A stretch of 64,000 bases of DNA, taken from Defluviitalea phaphyphila. GTDB taxonomy: Bacteria > Bacillota > Clostridia > Lachnospirales > Defluviitaleaceae. Shown here one piece after another: positions 26,500 through 35,764 of this stretch (its first letter is position 1; every line of letters begins with the position of its first letter). Below the pieces are notes generated by a model, which saw nothing but the letters and a program-made list of their open reading frames with translations, was not told the origin of the DNA and made no database searches. The translations under genes and the position numbers were made by a program. Location of the stretch: positions 198,339 to 262,338 of the forward strand of contig NZ_JWID01000004.1 in NCBI RefSeq assembly GCF_001466305.1, read 5' to 3'.

Positions 26500-26970
26500 C
26501 TAATTTTTTTTATTTTTTTTAATAATACTTTTAAATTTTTCAAACAAATACCACAAACTTACATATATTAACCCAAAAGATATTGGTTCTCCCGGAAAAA
26601 ATATCCTATTTTTCGGAGCTGAAAATAAATAAATTAAAAATTTATTTATAGCAGTGTATATATAGACCATAATTATTACTATAATTATAGCCTTAATAAT
26701 TTCTCCTATTCTCAACCTAACCTTTTGTGCTACTGTAGTTTCGTTATAGTTTTTACTAAAAGGTACATTAAATGTTTTTGCAACAATGGGATTTACTAAA
26801 TAAGCATTTACAGCGCCTAAACCCAATCCAAGAAAAAATACAAAATCAATTATACTGGCTTGGTTAGCTAGATTAGTTCCCCATCCTATAAAAAAATATA
26901 CTGCTCCAGCTACCCACCATCTAATGAAAAATACTATTCTACTATCTGTAAAAAATTTTTTTCTTCTCAT
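26500..26970 (-). CDS. Small membrane protein D of the polyuronate operon
   Basis: A 156-aa protein with about four membrane segments and basic ends (MRRKKFF..., ...KSIIKKNKKN). Its second loop contains NPIVAKTFNVPFSKNYNETT. No known family was recognised. It lies 17 bp upstream of the lyase gene and 20 bp behind the next small membrane gene, firmly inside the operon. A role beside the ABC transporter or a membrane-bound processing complex is possible but is inference only. Confidence 0.65.
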   Translation of the reverse strand: MRRKKFFTDSRIVFFIRWWVAGAVYFFIGWGTNLANQASIIDFVFFLGLGLGAVNAYLVNPIVAKTFNVPFSKNYNETTVAQKVRLRIGEIIKAIIIVIIMVYIYTAINKFLIYLFSAPKNRIFFPGEPISFGLIYVSLWYLFEKFKSIIKKNKKN

Positions 26971-26990
26971 ATAATTCTACCCATCTATAA

Positions 26991-27425
26991 TTATTCAACT
27001 TTATTTGTAATTAAAACTATAATAGCTCCTATAACATATACACATACTCCTGCAATTACTAAATATAAAGATAAATAAATATCCTGATAAGTTACTGAAT
27101 CATAAACTTTATAATTATTAATTAATATTCTTAAATACACAATAGCTGCTATGACACTTAATATATTTGATACTATAAATAATAAAATACTTTTTTTCCC
27201 TTCTTCTTTATTTTTAGTAATCTTTCTATTTATGTAACTTTTCTTGATACTAGATGCATTAAATAAAGTAACAAGACCAAAAATAATAAATAAAAATAAA
27301 TAAAACCCAACTTCAGGAGTAAATAACTTAGTCATAGTTTTTATATGAAAGTGAGATAAAGCAAGCTGAATTAATGCCATAGCAGATATTATAAAAATTG
27401 TAATTTTAAACAATTTTTCTTTCAT
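26991..27425 (-). CDS. Small membrane protein C of the polyuronate operon
   Basis: A 144-aa protein with four membrane segments (about residues 6-26, 38-57, 77-98, 116-140) and a basic cytoplasmic loop KKSYINRKITKNKEEGKK between the second and third. It follows the ATPase gene by 14 bp. No family recognised. RBS GGAGAAAAA precedes the ATG. Confidence 0.65.
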   Translation of the reverse strand: MKEKLFKITIFIISAMALIQLALSHFHIKTMTKLFTPEVGFYLFLFIIFGLVTLFNASSIKKSYINRKITKNKEEGKKSILLFIVSNILSVIAAIVYLRILINNYKVYDSVTYQDIYLSLYLVIAGVCVYVIGAIIVLITNKVE

Positions 27426-27439
27426 AAATTTTTCTCCTT

Positions 27440-28528
27440 TTATCGAATTCTTTTCTCTGTTTCAATATCAAAGAAATGTATTTCATCCATTTTAATTGCC
27501 AATTTTATTTTTTCCATATTATCAATAGTATGTGTTTTTGTTTCAATTTTAGCTATTAATCTATTATCTCCTACATAGAAATATAATAATGTATCTGCTC
27601 CTAAAAATTCTCTAACATCTATTTTACATTCTAAAATATTGCTATTAGAATCATTTTCTAATGGAATATAAAAATGTTCTGGACGAATACCAACAATAAC
27701 TTTTTTATTATCATATTGTTTTAAAGCAGACATTCTATCATTAGGCATTTCTAAATCCATTCCTTTAGCAATAAATCTATTGCCCTTTATTTCTCCTTCT
27801 ATAAAACTCATTGGAGGACTTCCTATAAACCCTCCTACAAATATATTTTCTGGTGTTAAATATAATTCCTGTGGAGTTCCTATTTGTTGAATATGACCAT
27901 TATTTAAAACAACAATTCTATCTGCCATTGTCATTGCTTCTACTTGGTCATGAGTAACATAAATAATAGTTTTATTTAATTTACGATGTAACTGAACTAT
28001 TTCTCTTCTTGTTCTTGTTCTTAATTTAGCATCTAAATTAGATAAAGGTTCATCCATAAGTAAAATATCTGAATCTTTAACAATGGAACGTCCTAAAGCT
28101 ACACGTTGACGTTGTCCACCTGATAAATTTTTAGGAAATCTATTTAAATAATCCTTTAAATCGACAATATCTGCTGTTTTCATTACCTTTTCATGAATTA
28201 TATCTGAATTTTCATGTCTAACTGTTAAACTAAATCCTATATTTTCATAAACTGTCATATTACCATAAAGTGCATAGTTTTGAAATACCATTGCAATATT
28301 ACGGTCAGATGGTGCAATATCATTTATTAATTTGCCTTTAAATAACATTTCTCCACTTGAGATTTCTTCTAAACCTGCTATCATTCTAAGCAGTGTTGAC
28401 TTTCCACATCCTGAAGGTCCAACCAAAACAATAAATTCTCCATTTTCAATACTTATATTACAATCATAAACTGCTTGGAAGCCTCCTGGATATATCTTAT
28501 TAATATTCTTAAGCTCCAAGATTTTCAT
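27440..28528 (-). CDS. Sugar ABC transporter ATPase, MsmX/UgpC type
   Basis: A 362-aa ATPase. Walker A GPSGCGKST (about residues 37-45), Q-loop QNYALYGNMT, signature LSGGQRQR, Walker B ILLMDEPLSNLDAKLR and the switch His in THDQVEAM are all intact. A C-terminal OB-fold regulatory domain (from about 240, with VGIRPEH) is typical of CUT1 sugar importers. It should drive the two permeases encoded upstream. YtcQ/LplB/YtcP-type importers often borrow a shared MsmX; here a dedicated copy lies in the operon. RBS AGGAGGATT precedes the ATG. Confidence 0.93.
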   Translation of the reverse strand: MKILELKNINKIYPGGFQAVYDCNISIENGEFIVLVGPSGCGKSTLLRMIAGLEEISSGEMLFKGKLINDIAPSDRNIAMVFQNYALYGNMTVYENIGFSLTVRHENSDIIHEKVMKTADIVDLKDYLNRFPKNLSGGQRQRVALGRSIVKDSDILLMDEPLSNLDAKLRTRTRREIVQLHRKLNKTIIYVTHDQVEAMTMADRIVVLNNGHIQQIGTPQELYLTPENIFVGGFIGSPPMSFIEGEIKGNRFIAKGMDLEMPNDRMSALKQYDNKKVIVGIRPEHFYIPLENDSNSNILECKIDVREFLGADTLLYFYVGDNRLIAKIETKTHTIDNMEKIKLAIKMDEIHFFDIETEKRIR

Positions 28529-28538
28529 TTAAATCCTC

Positions 28539-28952
28539 CTACGGATGAATTTTTTCATCAAGATTATTTTCTAGAATATATGAAATTCTCTCTTTTGATC
28601 TTTTAATAGATACAAATCCTGCTAAAATTATACAAATAGCAGAAACTATTAAATAAGCACTTAAAATAATATCTATGTTTCCCATATCAAAAAAATACCT
28701 TACTAATTGAATAATCCCTATAACACAACTACCATAACTCCAAAAAAGAGAATAACTTCTAACTTTTACTGCAATTAAAAATCCCATCAGTGATAATATA
28801 ATAGTTATTACCACAAAAATACCAATGTCTAAATTTACAGGCATACTATTTAATTTAAAAATTGTATATATCGTATTTAATATAATAAACCATATTACAA
28901 AATTATAACCTAGATTATTTTTTTGATAGAGTCTTTTTTCCTTATTCATCAT
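28539..28952 (-). CDS. Small membrane protein B of the polyuronate operon
   Basis: A 137-aa protein with four membrane segments (about residues 16-34, 43-62, 69-89, 93-113), a basic start and a charged tail (KRSKERISYILENNLDEK). It lies 10 bp upstream of the ATPase gene. No known family recognised. GGAGG lies 2 bases before the first ATG and 5 before the second (28949), so the second may be the real start. Confidence 0.65.
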   Translation of the reverse strand: MMNKEKRLYQKNNLGYNFVIWFIILNTIYTIFKLNSMPVNLDIGIFVVITIILSLMGFLIAVKVRSYSLFWSYGSCVIGIIQLVRYFFDMGNIDIILSAYLIVSAICIILAGFVSIKRSKERISYILENNLDEKIHP

Positions 28953-28998
28953 AGCCTCCTACCTAAAATCACGTAATCCAAAAAATCTCAAACATTAA

Positions 28999-29517
28999 TT
29001 ACGCAATTTCCTGACTCTTTTTAAATTTTATTCTTCTTATAAAATTTATAGTAGTAATTAAAATCAACATTATACTTACAATAATCCAAAGTATAAATAT
29101 AATTGTACTTATATCAAATGCAAAAGTAGATGCTTTATAATTTTCCATAACAGAAAAATCAAAAGCTAAATAATCATTTTTATAAGAGGGGATAGCATTT
29201 AAAATTGTATTAGAGGTCATAATTATATAAATTGAAGAAACTATTACATAAATATATCCAAAAATTCCTGGCATCTTTTTATGTATATCAAAAATTTTTA
29301 ATATAAAAGCAAGTATAACAAACACTACTGCTTCGTTAAAAATAACTCTGTTAAGAATTTGCAATGTTTTATAATATTCAAACATTTCATTTGTACCCTC
29401 ATAAAATAACTCATAATAATTAGTCATAAAACCTAATCCTATTATAAAAGTAATAATTGCTATTACAATTGCACAATAAGTTAACACTTGTTGAATTTTA
29501 AATAATATATTTTTCAA
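28999..29517 (-). CDS. Small membrane protein A of the polyuronate operon
   Basis: A 172-aa protein with four membrane segments (about residues 12-32, 58-76, 84-104, 136-162). A short extracytoplasmic loop holds YYELFYEGTNEMFEYYKTL and another holds AIPSYKNDYLAFDFSVMEN, rich in Tyr and acidic residues as in sugar-contacting loops. It starts at TTG 29517 with GGAGG upstream, directly behind a long intergenic hairpin. No family recognised. Confidence 0.65.
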   Translation of the reverse strand: MKNILFKIQQVLTYCAIVIAIITFIIGLGFMTNYYELFYEGTNEMFEYYKTLQILNRVIFNEAVVFVILAFILKIFDIHKKMPGIFGYIYVIVSSIYIIMTSNTILNAIPSYKNDYLAFDFSVMENYKASTFAFDISTIIFILWIIVSIMLILITTINFIRRIKFKKSQEIA

Positions 29518-29532
29518 TTTTATACCTCCAAT

Positions 29533-29572
29533 CTATTTCATACACTATGAAAAATCATAGTGTATGAAATAG
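29533..29572 (-). promoter_or_regulatory. Perfect 18-bp intergenic hairpin behind the solute-binding protein gene
   Basis: CTATTTCATACACTATGA (29533-29550) pairs perfectly with its complement (29555-29572) around AAAA. No T-run follows; on the mRNA the next element is the RBS of the following gene. This is the form of a 3' stabiliser or processing hairpin that raises binding-protein output relative to the downstream genes. Confidence 0.7.
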
Positions 29573-29609
29573 AAAATATAAATTTTAAAAATGTTAAAAA
29601 ACAATTTTT

Positions 29610-31625
29610 TTAGTTACCTTGCATTCTTGCATATGCATCTCTATAAACTTGAATATATTTATCAATACCAGCATCTTCATAAAGTTGTTGTATCGCTTTA
29701 GCACTATCTGCTTCATAATCTCCAGTAATATATAAGAACATAGTATCAACTTGATCTTCAGATACAGATGTAGTTGCTATTTTAGCTAAATCCTGTTCTG
29801 TTAAAGCAAATACAGGAGGAACTAATCTAAATAATGGATTTTCTGCATCATAAGATGTCATAATTACATTTTTGTTTTGATGTAATGCCCATGCAGCTTG
29901 ACCACGTTCATTAGTGTATTGTAATTCAAAACCTATTTCTTTTGGATAACCAATTGGAATTAATGATCCCATAAAGTCTCTTAGGAAAGCAGATATATCT
30001 CCATTTTTGAATTCTTGAGCTTTATCAAATACCCATTGTTTAAACTTAGGATATTCTGTTCCATCTGGAGCAACGAATTTTTCATTTTCTTCAAGTCCTT
30101 CTGGAATACCATAGTTTTGTACAATACGTCCTTCTTCTGAGAAGAAGAAATCAAATAAAGTAATCGCCGCATTAATTTCTTCTTGTGATGCTTGTGCAGA
30201 TATTGCCCAACCATCTGGTTTTATAGCACGAGTATTTTCAAGGAAATAAATGAATTCATCACTACTACCTACTGTTGTAAGAGGAGGTAAAAATGCCACT
30301 ACATCTTCATTTGCTGCTGTTGTTGAAGCAAACCAGTCATAAGTCATAAAACCAAATTGCTTATGTCCTTCTTCTTTATCTTTACCATACATTTCTTTTC
30401 TGAAATCATCTTTATTACTTGTATCAGAGAATTCACTATGAATTAATCCTTCAGCATATAAATCTTTAATATAATCAACAATTTCTATAAAACCATCTTC
30501 AGCATATGAATATTGTAATTCTCCATTTTCATCTAGATAGAATCTAGAACCATAGGAGTCTGATCCATGTACTCTTTGTCCTCCAAAGTAAGTCGCTAAT
30601 CTTAATACATCTTCACGATATCCGGATTTTCTTACGAAAAATGGTGAAATAACTGCTCCATCTACTACTGATCCTGAAGAAACTTTAGATAAAGTATTTG
30701 GTGATAATTTTATAACACGCCATAAAGCAATTAATTCATCTATATCGTATTGTGCTGTTTCACCTAAGTAAAGATCAGATGGTTTTTCTAAATCTGGATA
30801 TGTTTCATTAATATAATCTACTAATACTTGAAGTGCTGTATCTCTGTCTAAAACATTGTTATTAGCTGCCGCATTTTGTAATTCTATAACATTTTTATCA
30901 TGTCTTTTATTACCCCAGAAACCTTCATAATTAATTTCTAAAGTAGCAGTTTCATCTTCTAATTGATCAGTAGAATCTAATAATGCTGTTACCCATGTTT
31001 GTCTTCCATGGAATGCACGAGCATAGTTACCAATTTCAGCTATATAAGGAACATGATATATTCCTCCGTCATAAGCTGTTATAGCAGTTTTAATATTAGG
31101 ATTTTCTTCTAAGTATTTTGCAAAGTTTGGCATATAATCCATATAATCATTTAAATTAACTAAATATCCTTGTGGACCATAACTTAAGAAATCTTCTGCT
31201 ATACCATTTCCACCATAAACTGTAGCATTAGTAAAGTTTGTAGCTGCCGCAATTTCTAACATTTCAGAAGCAGATTGGTCTTGAACAGTTACGTCATTAA
31301 GAGTAATTCCAAGTTGTTCTTGGATATACTGCCATGTTGGCTTTAACTCTCCTTGTGTAACTACCTTTCCACTAGGTAATTCTAATGGTGTAGATTGTTG
31401 ATATGTAATAGTTCTTTGGTTATTACCTAATGCAATATTTAAGTCTATAGAACTAGCTAGCTCAAGTTCTTTCTGTTCTCCTTTAGATGTATCATCCTGT
31501 TGCTGTTCTTGCTGTTGTTCTTGCTGTTGCTGATCACCTTCTGATTCTTTTAAATCTCCTCCCCCGCATGCTGTTAAGCTAATCATCATTATGATTGCTA
31601 TCAAAAAAGCAATATTTTTCCTCAT
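29610..31625 (-). CDS. Extracellular solute-binding lipoprotein of sugar ABC importer
   Basis: A 671-aa lipoprotein. It has a short signal peptide with lipobox SLTACGGG (Cys20), then a glutamine-rich spacer (about residues 31-46) and a large binding domain of the LipO/YtcQ type, longer than the usual 550 aa. It should capture the oligosaccharide outside the cell and hand it to the two permeases. RBS AAGGAAGGTG precedes the ATG. Intergenic hairpins lie on both sides of the gene. Confidence 0.88.
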   Translation of the reverse strand: MRKNIAFLIAIIMMISLTACGGGDLKESEGDQQQQEQQQEQQQDDTSKGEQKELELASSIDLNIALGNNQRTITYQQSTPLELPSGKVVTQGELKPTWQYIQEQLGITLNDVTVQDQSASEMLEIAAATNFTNATVYGGNGIAEDFLSYGPQGYLVNLNDYMDYMPNFAKYLEENPNIKTAITAYDGGIYHVPYIAEIGNYARAFHGRQTWVTALLDSTDQLEDETATLEINYEGFWGNKRHDKNVIELQNAAANNNVLDRDTALQVLVDYINETYPDLEKPSDLYLGETAQYDIDELIALWRVIKLSPNTLSKVSSGSVVDGAVISPFFVRKSGYREDVLRLATYFGGQRVHGSDSYGSRFYLDENGELQYSYAEDGFIEIVDYIKDLYAEGLIHSEFSDTSNKDDFRKEMYGKDKEEGHKQFGFMTYDWFASTTAANEDVVAFLPPLTTVGSSDEFIYFLENTRAIKPDGWAISAQASQEEINAAITLFDFFFSEEGRIVQNYGIPEGLEENEKFVAPDGTEYPKFKQWVFDKAQEFKNGDISAFLRDFMGSLIPIGYPKEIGFELQYTNERGQAAWALHQNKNVIMTSYDAENPLFRLVPPVFALTEQDLAKIATTSVSEDQVDTMFLYITGDYEADSAKAIQQLYEDAGIDKYIQVYRDAYARMQGN

Positions 31626-31667
31626 GAATAAAACACCTTCCTTTTATTTTATTCTTTATTTTTAATA

Positions 31668-31710
31668 AATGGAAATACATAAGTTTATTATTTAACTATG
31701 TATTCCCATT
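31668..31710 (-). promoter_or_regulatory. Intergenic hairpin between solute-binding protein and permease genes
   Basis: AATGGAAATACATA (31668-31681) and TATGTATTCCCATT (31697-31710) pair with one mismatch around a 15-nt loop. It lies in the 113-bp gap upstream of the binding-protein gene and lacks a strong T-run, fitting mRNA processing or partial attenuation between the permease and binding-protein parts. Confidence 0.5.
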
Positions 31711-31738
31711 ATTAACTTATGTTAATCAAATATGAATA

Positions 31739-32602
31739 TTAACCTTTAACTCCTCCTAGATTAACACCTTTAGCAAAATATTGTTGAATATATGGATATA
31801 CTATCAATACTGGTATTATGGAACATACTAATATTGCAAATATATAAGAATCTGCAGCATAAGGTAAATCTATTGGCATATCATCAAACATTTTTTGATA
31901 GTTTTCAACCAATATTCTCATATATACTTGCATATTTAATTCCATTGGATCTGTCAATAACATTCTAGCCCAAAAATAACCATTCCATCTACTAGTAGCA
32001 TAAAATAATGTAACAGTTGCTATAGCTGCTTTTGACATAGGTATATAAATACTTCTAATCATCTGAAATTCAGTTGCACCATCAATAGTAGCTGCTTCTT
32101 CTATTTCATGGGGAACTCCTTCAAAATAGTTTCTTAAAAGAATAATATTATAAGCTTGAACTCCAAAAGCAACAATTATTCCCCATTTATTTGCTACTCC
32201 CATATTAACATAGTTTAAATACATAGGAACCATCCCTGCATTAAACCACATGGTAAAAACTACAAAGAAATTAAGTTGTCTTCTAAAAAGCAATCTTTTT
32301 TTAGATAATGCATAAGCTCCTGTTATGGAAATAAGCATACTCCAAGCTGTTCCATAAGTTGTATAAAAAAGCGAATTAACATAAGATATCCAAAAACCTT
32401 TATCTTCATAGATTAATTTATAAACTTGAAAGTTTAATTCTTTAGGTAATAAAACTACCTTTCCTGCTTCATAAGGGATTTTACCACTTATAGATGCTGA
32501 AAAAGCATAAACTACAGGATATAATGCCATAATAGAAAATAATCCAATCAAAATATAAGCTAATATTTTAAAAATAATTTCACTTTTAGTTAATCTTTTC
32601 AT
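31739..32602 (-). CDS. Carbohydrate ABC permease, YtcP/AraQ-like
   Basis: An inner-membrane permease of about 287 aa with six hydrophobic segments. The ATPase-contact loop EEAATIDGATEFQMIRSIYIP (first part EEAATIDGATEFQ) matches the binding-protein-dependent permease signature. It ends VNLGGVKG, as YtcP-type permeases do. The start is ATG 32602, since AGGTG lies about ten bases before it and directly abuts the earlier ATG (32611). It pairs with the permease upstream. Confidence 0.92.
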   Translation of the reverse strand: MKRLTKSEIIFKILAYILIGLFSIMALYPVVYAFSASISGKIPYEAGKVVLLPKELNFQVYKLIYEDKGFWISYVNSLFYTTYGTAWSMLISITGAYALSKKRLLFRRQLNFFVVFTMWFNAGMVPMYLNYVNMGVANKWGIIVAFGVQAYNIILLRNYFEGVPHEIEEAATIDGATEFQMIRSIYIPMSKAAIATVTLFYATSRWNGYFWARMLLTDPMELNMQVYMRILVENYQKMFDDMPIDLPYAADSYIFAILVCSIIPVLIVYPYIQQYFAKGVNLGGVKG

Positions 32603-32615
32603 TATTTGCATTCAC

Positions 32616-33581
32616 CTACCATAACGAAGTTTCTGATATTTGCCTACTTATATAATTAGCCCCTACAACTAAAGTAAATCCAATTATAGCATTAAACATA
32701 TCGGCGGCTCCACCAATAGCTTGGTTACCATTTTCTAATCCAATTCTATATACAAAACTGCTTAAAACATCCCCTGTTTTATATGTATTAGCATTATATA
32801 ACAAAATAATTCTTTCATATCCAACAGACAACATTCTTCCTATTCTAAGAATAATCATTATAACTAATGTAGGTGCCATTCCTGGAAAAGTAACGTATCT
32901 AATTTCTTGAAACTTATTTCCTCCATCTACTTTTAAAGCTTCATATAGTACAGGAGAAATTCCCATAATAGCCGCAAAATATACAATGGAATTATATCCT
33001 GATTCTTTCCATATTCCTGTAATAATGTATAAAGGTCTAAAATACTCAGCAGTTTGTATTATACTAGTTCCTTCTGGAACTAAACCTATAGAAGTTAAAA
33101 AATGAGCAATAACGCCAGTAGTAACTTCACCTTTATAGAGCAATGTAAGTACTAAACCTGTTATTGTAACTTCTGATAAGAAATGAGGTAGAAAAGCAAA
33201 AGTTTGCATAACTCTTCTATAAAAATTATGAGTTATTTCACTAAATAATAAAGCTAAAATAATGGGAACAGGAAAACCAAATATTAATCCATACAAACTA
33301 ATTAAAAAAGTATTTCTAAAAGCTTGCCAAAATTGTTGAGCATAAGGCCCAGTCATTAAGAATTTAAAGTTGGTAAATCCTATAAAATCACTTCCTAGGA
33401 TTCCAAGATTGGGCTTGTAATTTTTAAAAGCAATAAGAAGTCCTGCCATAGGTTTATAAATCCATAATATATACCATATTATCATAGGTATTACTAATAC
33501 ATACAATTGCCAATCTTTCAAAATTATTTTTCCATAATAAATCAGCTTATTCTGTTCTTTTGGATCACTTTTTACCATCAT
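32616..33581 (-). CDS. Carbohydrate ABC permease, LplB/YteP-like
   Basis: A 321-aa permease with six membrane segments. It starts with the LplB pattern (WQLYVLVIPMIIWYILWIYKP), carries YEALKVDGGNKFQEIRYVTFP at the ATPase interface and ends YISRQISETSLW, a conserved family end. It forms the channel with the YtcP-like partner. AGGAGG lies 3 bases before the first ATG and 6 before the second (33578). It lies 16 bp behind the first lyase gene. Confidence 0.93.
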   Translation of the reverse strand: MMVKSDPKEQNKLIYYGKIILKDWQLYVLVIPMIIWYILWIYKPMAGLLIAFKNYKPNLGILGSDFIGFTNFKFLMTGPYAQQFWQAFRNTFLISLYGLIFGFPVPIILALLFSEITHNFYRRVMQTFAFLPHFLSEVTITGLVLTLLYKGEVTTGVIAHFLTSIGLVPEGTSIIQTAEYFRPLYIITGIWKESGYNSIVYFAAIMGISPVLYEALKVDGGNKFQEIRYVTFPGMAPTLVIMIILRIGRMLSVGYERIILLYNANTYKTGDVLSSFVYRIGLENGNQAIGGAADMFNAIIGFTLVVGANYISRQISETSLW

Positions 33582-33597
33582 ACTCCTCCTACTTTAA

Positions 33598-35586
33598 TTA
33601 CTTTAAAGATATTATTTCTTTTATTTTCCCATTACAATATTTTATTAATAATGCATCATCTGAATAAGTTTTTCCATTATACTTTATTCCTTTGTCTTTT
33701 GAATAAAGGAAAACTTCTACCTCACCTTTATCACAGGTAATTTCTGCTCCAAAGGCTGTATCATTATCTATTTTTTTAATATTTAAATATGGATCACCAA
33801 AAGCTCCTGGAACTAATACATTTAAAAAGTACATTTTTTTAGCTTTATTTTTATTAGATATGTGCAAAGTTTTCATTCTTGTTTCTGTAAACTTATCAGG
33901 TTCTTGTGTTGTCATAATTGCTCTAACTACATTTTCTGATAAATCATACTCCGTTTCTATTGGAGATAAGTTGTACAATACCATTTGAGCAGGCCCATCT
34001 TCATATATAAATTTGTTATCTTTAACAATAGGATATACATCCGCATTCATAACCCAAGTATATGTATGTTCTTTTTCACTTTCTAATTCATCTAATATAA
34101 TAAAATGTGATTTTTTTGTATGAAGGACATGACGAGCAAAACGCTTTAACTTCAAATCCTTCTGATACATCTTAGCAGTTTCTCCAACAACATAAGTATA
34201 TGAAGGCTCATTTTTAAATACTTCTATTTCTGCTACCATATCTTCTGTGTAATTTTTCCAAATATTGTTTTGTCCTTCATCTACATATCCTTTCCCATCT
34301 ACTATAACTACATTATGATCAGAAGCTTTAACTGTTCTATTATATCCTTCATCAATAGCCAAATATGTATCATTAGAACAAATAATAAAAGAATTATTGT
34401 CTGGATGTTGATGAGACAATCCAAAAGCATTTATATTTTTTTCTTTTTTTAGTTTCCATAAATTTTCCCACTGTGTTTTTCCTCCGGGATAACTAGTTTT
34501 AAAGGAAAAATGTGTAGCATTTTTATCCCATGAAGATCTTATAACTACTAATCCTAAATCTTCAAAGTATTTAACTAAATCTAAATTATCAAACTCCTCT
34601 TCTTCTACACTTGGGTCATAAAATAATAATTCAAATAGACATTCTGGTAGTATTCCAGGTTTTACTTTAGACATAGCTTCTTTATATAAGAATTTTTTAG
34701 AAACTAAATTAGCTAATTTTTGAGCATGACCATTCTTATACTCTGCAGCTACTTTATAATAAATAGCTGTAGAATGCCCACTTATTCTATCATGACAATC
34801 TCCAAAATTAATTTGTTCTTCTAAATTTGGAGCACTTTGATATAACCTATAGTAGAAAGTATTTTTAAGAAAATCACATTTTTTAAAGTAATCTATACCT
34901 TCTCTTTCTTTTAATAAATGAGCATAAATAAATAACCACATTGCTCCGTATCGCCAATATACAACTCCTTCGTAGTCACTACCATCTTTAGGCAATACAC
35001 TATAAACATAATCAAAATTTTCTTTAGCACATTCAATCCATTTTTTAGCTTCAGGATATTCATCAACTATTGCATACCCTGCAGCGGCAAGTCCAGTCAT
35101 ATTAATCCAATTATGATTTTGCCAAAAATTAGTGGACCATCCTTCTCCTTCTGTTTTTATTTTAAAATCATACATTCTTTCTGCTTGCAAAATAATTTTA
35201 GCTTTTAATTTTTCTTTTTCTGTTTCTGTTAAATCTTCCTTTAACCAATCATATGATAATCCTAAACCAAACAAAATCCATGCTGCTGATAAATCTACAT
35301 CAACCAAATGAGCATTTCCCCAATGCGGATATTTGACGCAAGTAAAAATCCATCTTTTAGCTTCATCTAAATAATGTTTTTGTTTTGTAAGTAAATATGC
35401 CAAAGATAAATTAGCAGAAGCTATTCCCATGTAAGTGGTACTAGCTTTAGGATGCTCATCTGGCAATTGTTCCTTTTTGTATTCCCTACATTGTCGATAT
35501 AATCGTTTAAACAAAAAGGCTTTTTCTTTTTTAATATCTTGTCTGAGTTTATCAATATCTTGGTCAATAAAAATAAATTGGCTCAT
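33598..35586 (-). CDS. Heparinase II/III-family lyase, cytoplasmic (heparinase-II-like)
   Basis: A 662-aa lyase. The N-terminal alpha-barrel holds WQNHNWINMTG (His158) and GSDYEGVVYWRYG (Tyr205, Tyr210); the beta-domain holds LSHQHPDNNSF (His392, His394). These are the positions of the catalytic His/Tyr set of heparinase II (PL21) and relatives. There is no signal peptide, so it acts on imported oligosaccharide. It is first in the operon, under the IclR-type sites. RBS GGAGTGG precedes the ATG. It shares little with the second lyase of the operon, suggesting different linkages or chain ends. Confidence 0.88.
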   Translation of the reverse strand: MSQFIFIDQDIDKLRQDIKKEKAFLFKRLYRQCREYKKEQLPDEHPKASTTYMGIASANLSLAYLLTKQKHYLDEAKRWIFTCVKYPHWGNAHLVDVDLSAAWILFGLGLSYDWLKEDLTETEKEKLKAKIILQAERMYDFKIKTEGEGWSTNFWQNHNWINMTGLAAAGYAIVDEYPEAKKWIECAKENFDYVYSVLPKDGSDYEGVVYWRYGAMWLFIYAHLLKEREGIDYFKKCDFLKNTFYYRLYQSAPNLEEQINFGDCHDRISGHSTAIYYKVAAEYKNGHAQKLANLVSKKFLYKEAMSKVKPGILPECLFELLFYDPSVEEEEFDNLDLVKYFEDLGLVVIRSSWDKNATHFSFKTSYPGGKTQWENLWKLKKEKNINAFGLSHQHPDNNSFIICSNDTYLAIDEGYNRTVKASDHNVVIVDGKGYVDEGQNNIWKNYTEDMVAEIEVFKNEPSYTYVVGETAKMYQKDLKLKRFARHVLHTKKSHFIILDELESEKEHTYTWVMNADVYPIVKDNKFIYEDGPAQMVLYNLSPIETEYDLSENVVRAIMTTQEPDKFTETRMKTLHISNKNKAKKMYFLNVLVPGAFGDPYLNIKKIDNDTAFGAEITCDKGEVEVFLYSKDKGIKYNGKTYSDDALLIKYCNGKIKEIISLK

Positions 35587-35608
35587 TATACCACTCCATT
35601 ATTAGTTT

Positions 35609-35632
35609 TACGTATATTCGTAATAATTACGA
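35609..35632. promoter_or_regulatory. IclR-type operator, proximal copy
   Basis: TACGTATATTCGTAA (35609-35623) overlaps the perfect palindrome TCGTAATAATTACGA (35618-35632). It lies 23 bp upstream of the first lyase start codon. The same 15-mer recurs at 35732. Confidence 0.72.
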
Positions 35633-35731
35633 TTGCCATGGCATAAATATTTTATTACAACTAAAATAAATAAATTAATAAAATTAAACTTAATACATAT
35701 TATTACTCAACTTACTGACACACTTATTTCA

Positions 35732-35746
35732 TACGTATATTCGTAA
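35732..35746. promoter_or_regulatory. IclR-type operator, promoter-proximal copy
   Basis: TACGTATATTCGTAA, identical to the copy at 35609, in the same orientation and 123 bp away. It lies about 17-31 bp behind the expected transcription start of the operon. Confidence 0.75.
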
Positions 35747-35764
35747 TCAATTCAAGACAATAAA

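Noticed and set aside
23407..35586. Possibility that the lyases are secreted enzymes
   Set aside because: Neither lyase has a hydrophobic N-terminus or lipobox, while the binding protein in the same operon has a clear lipobox.
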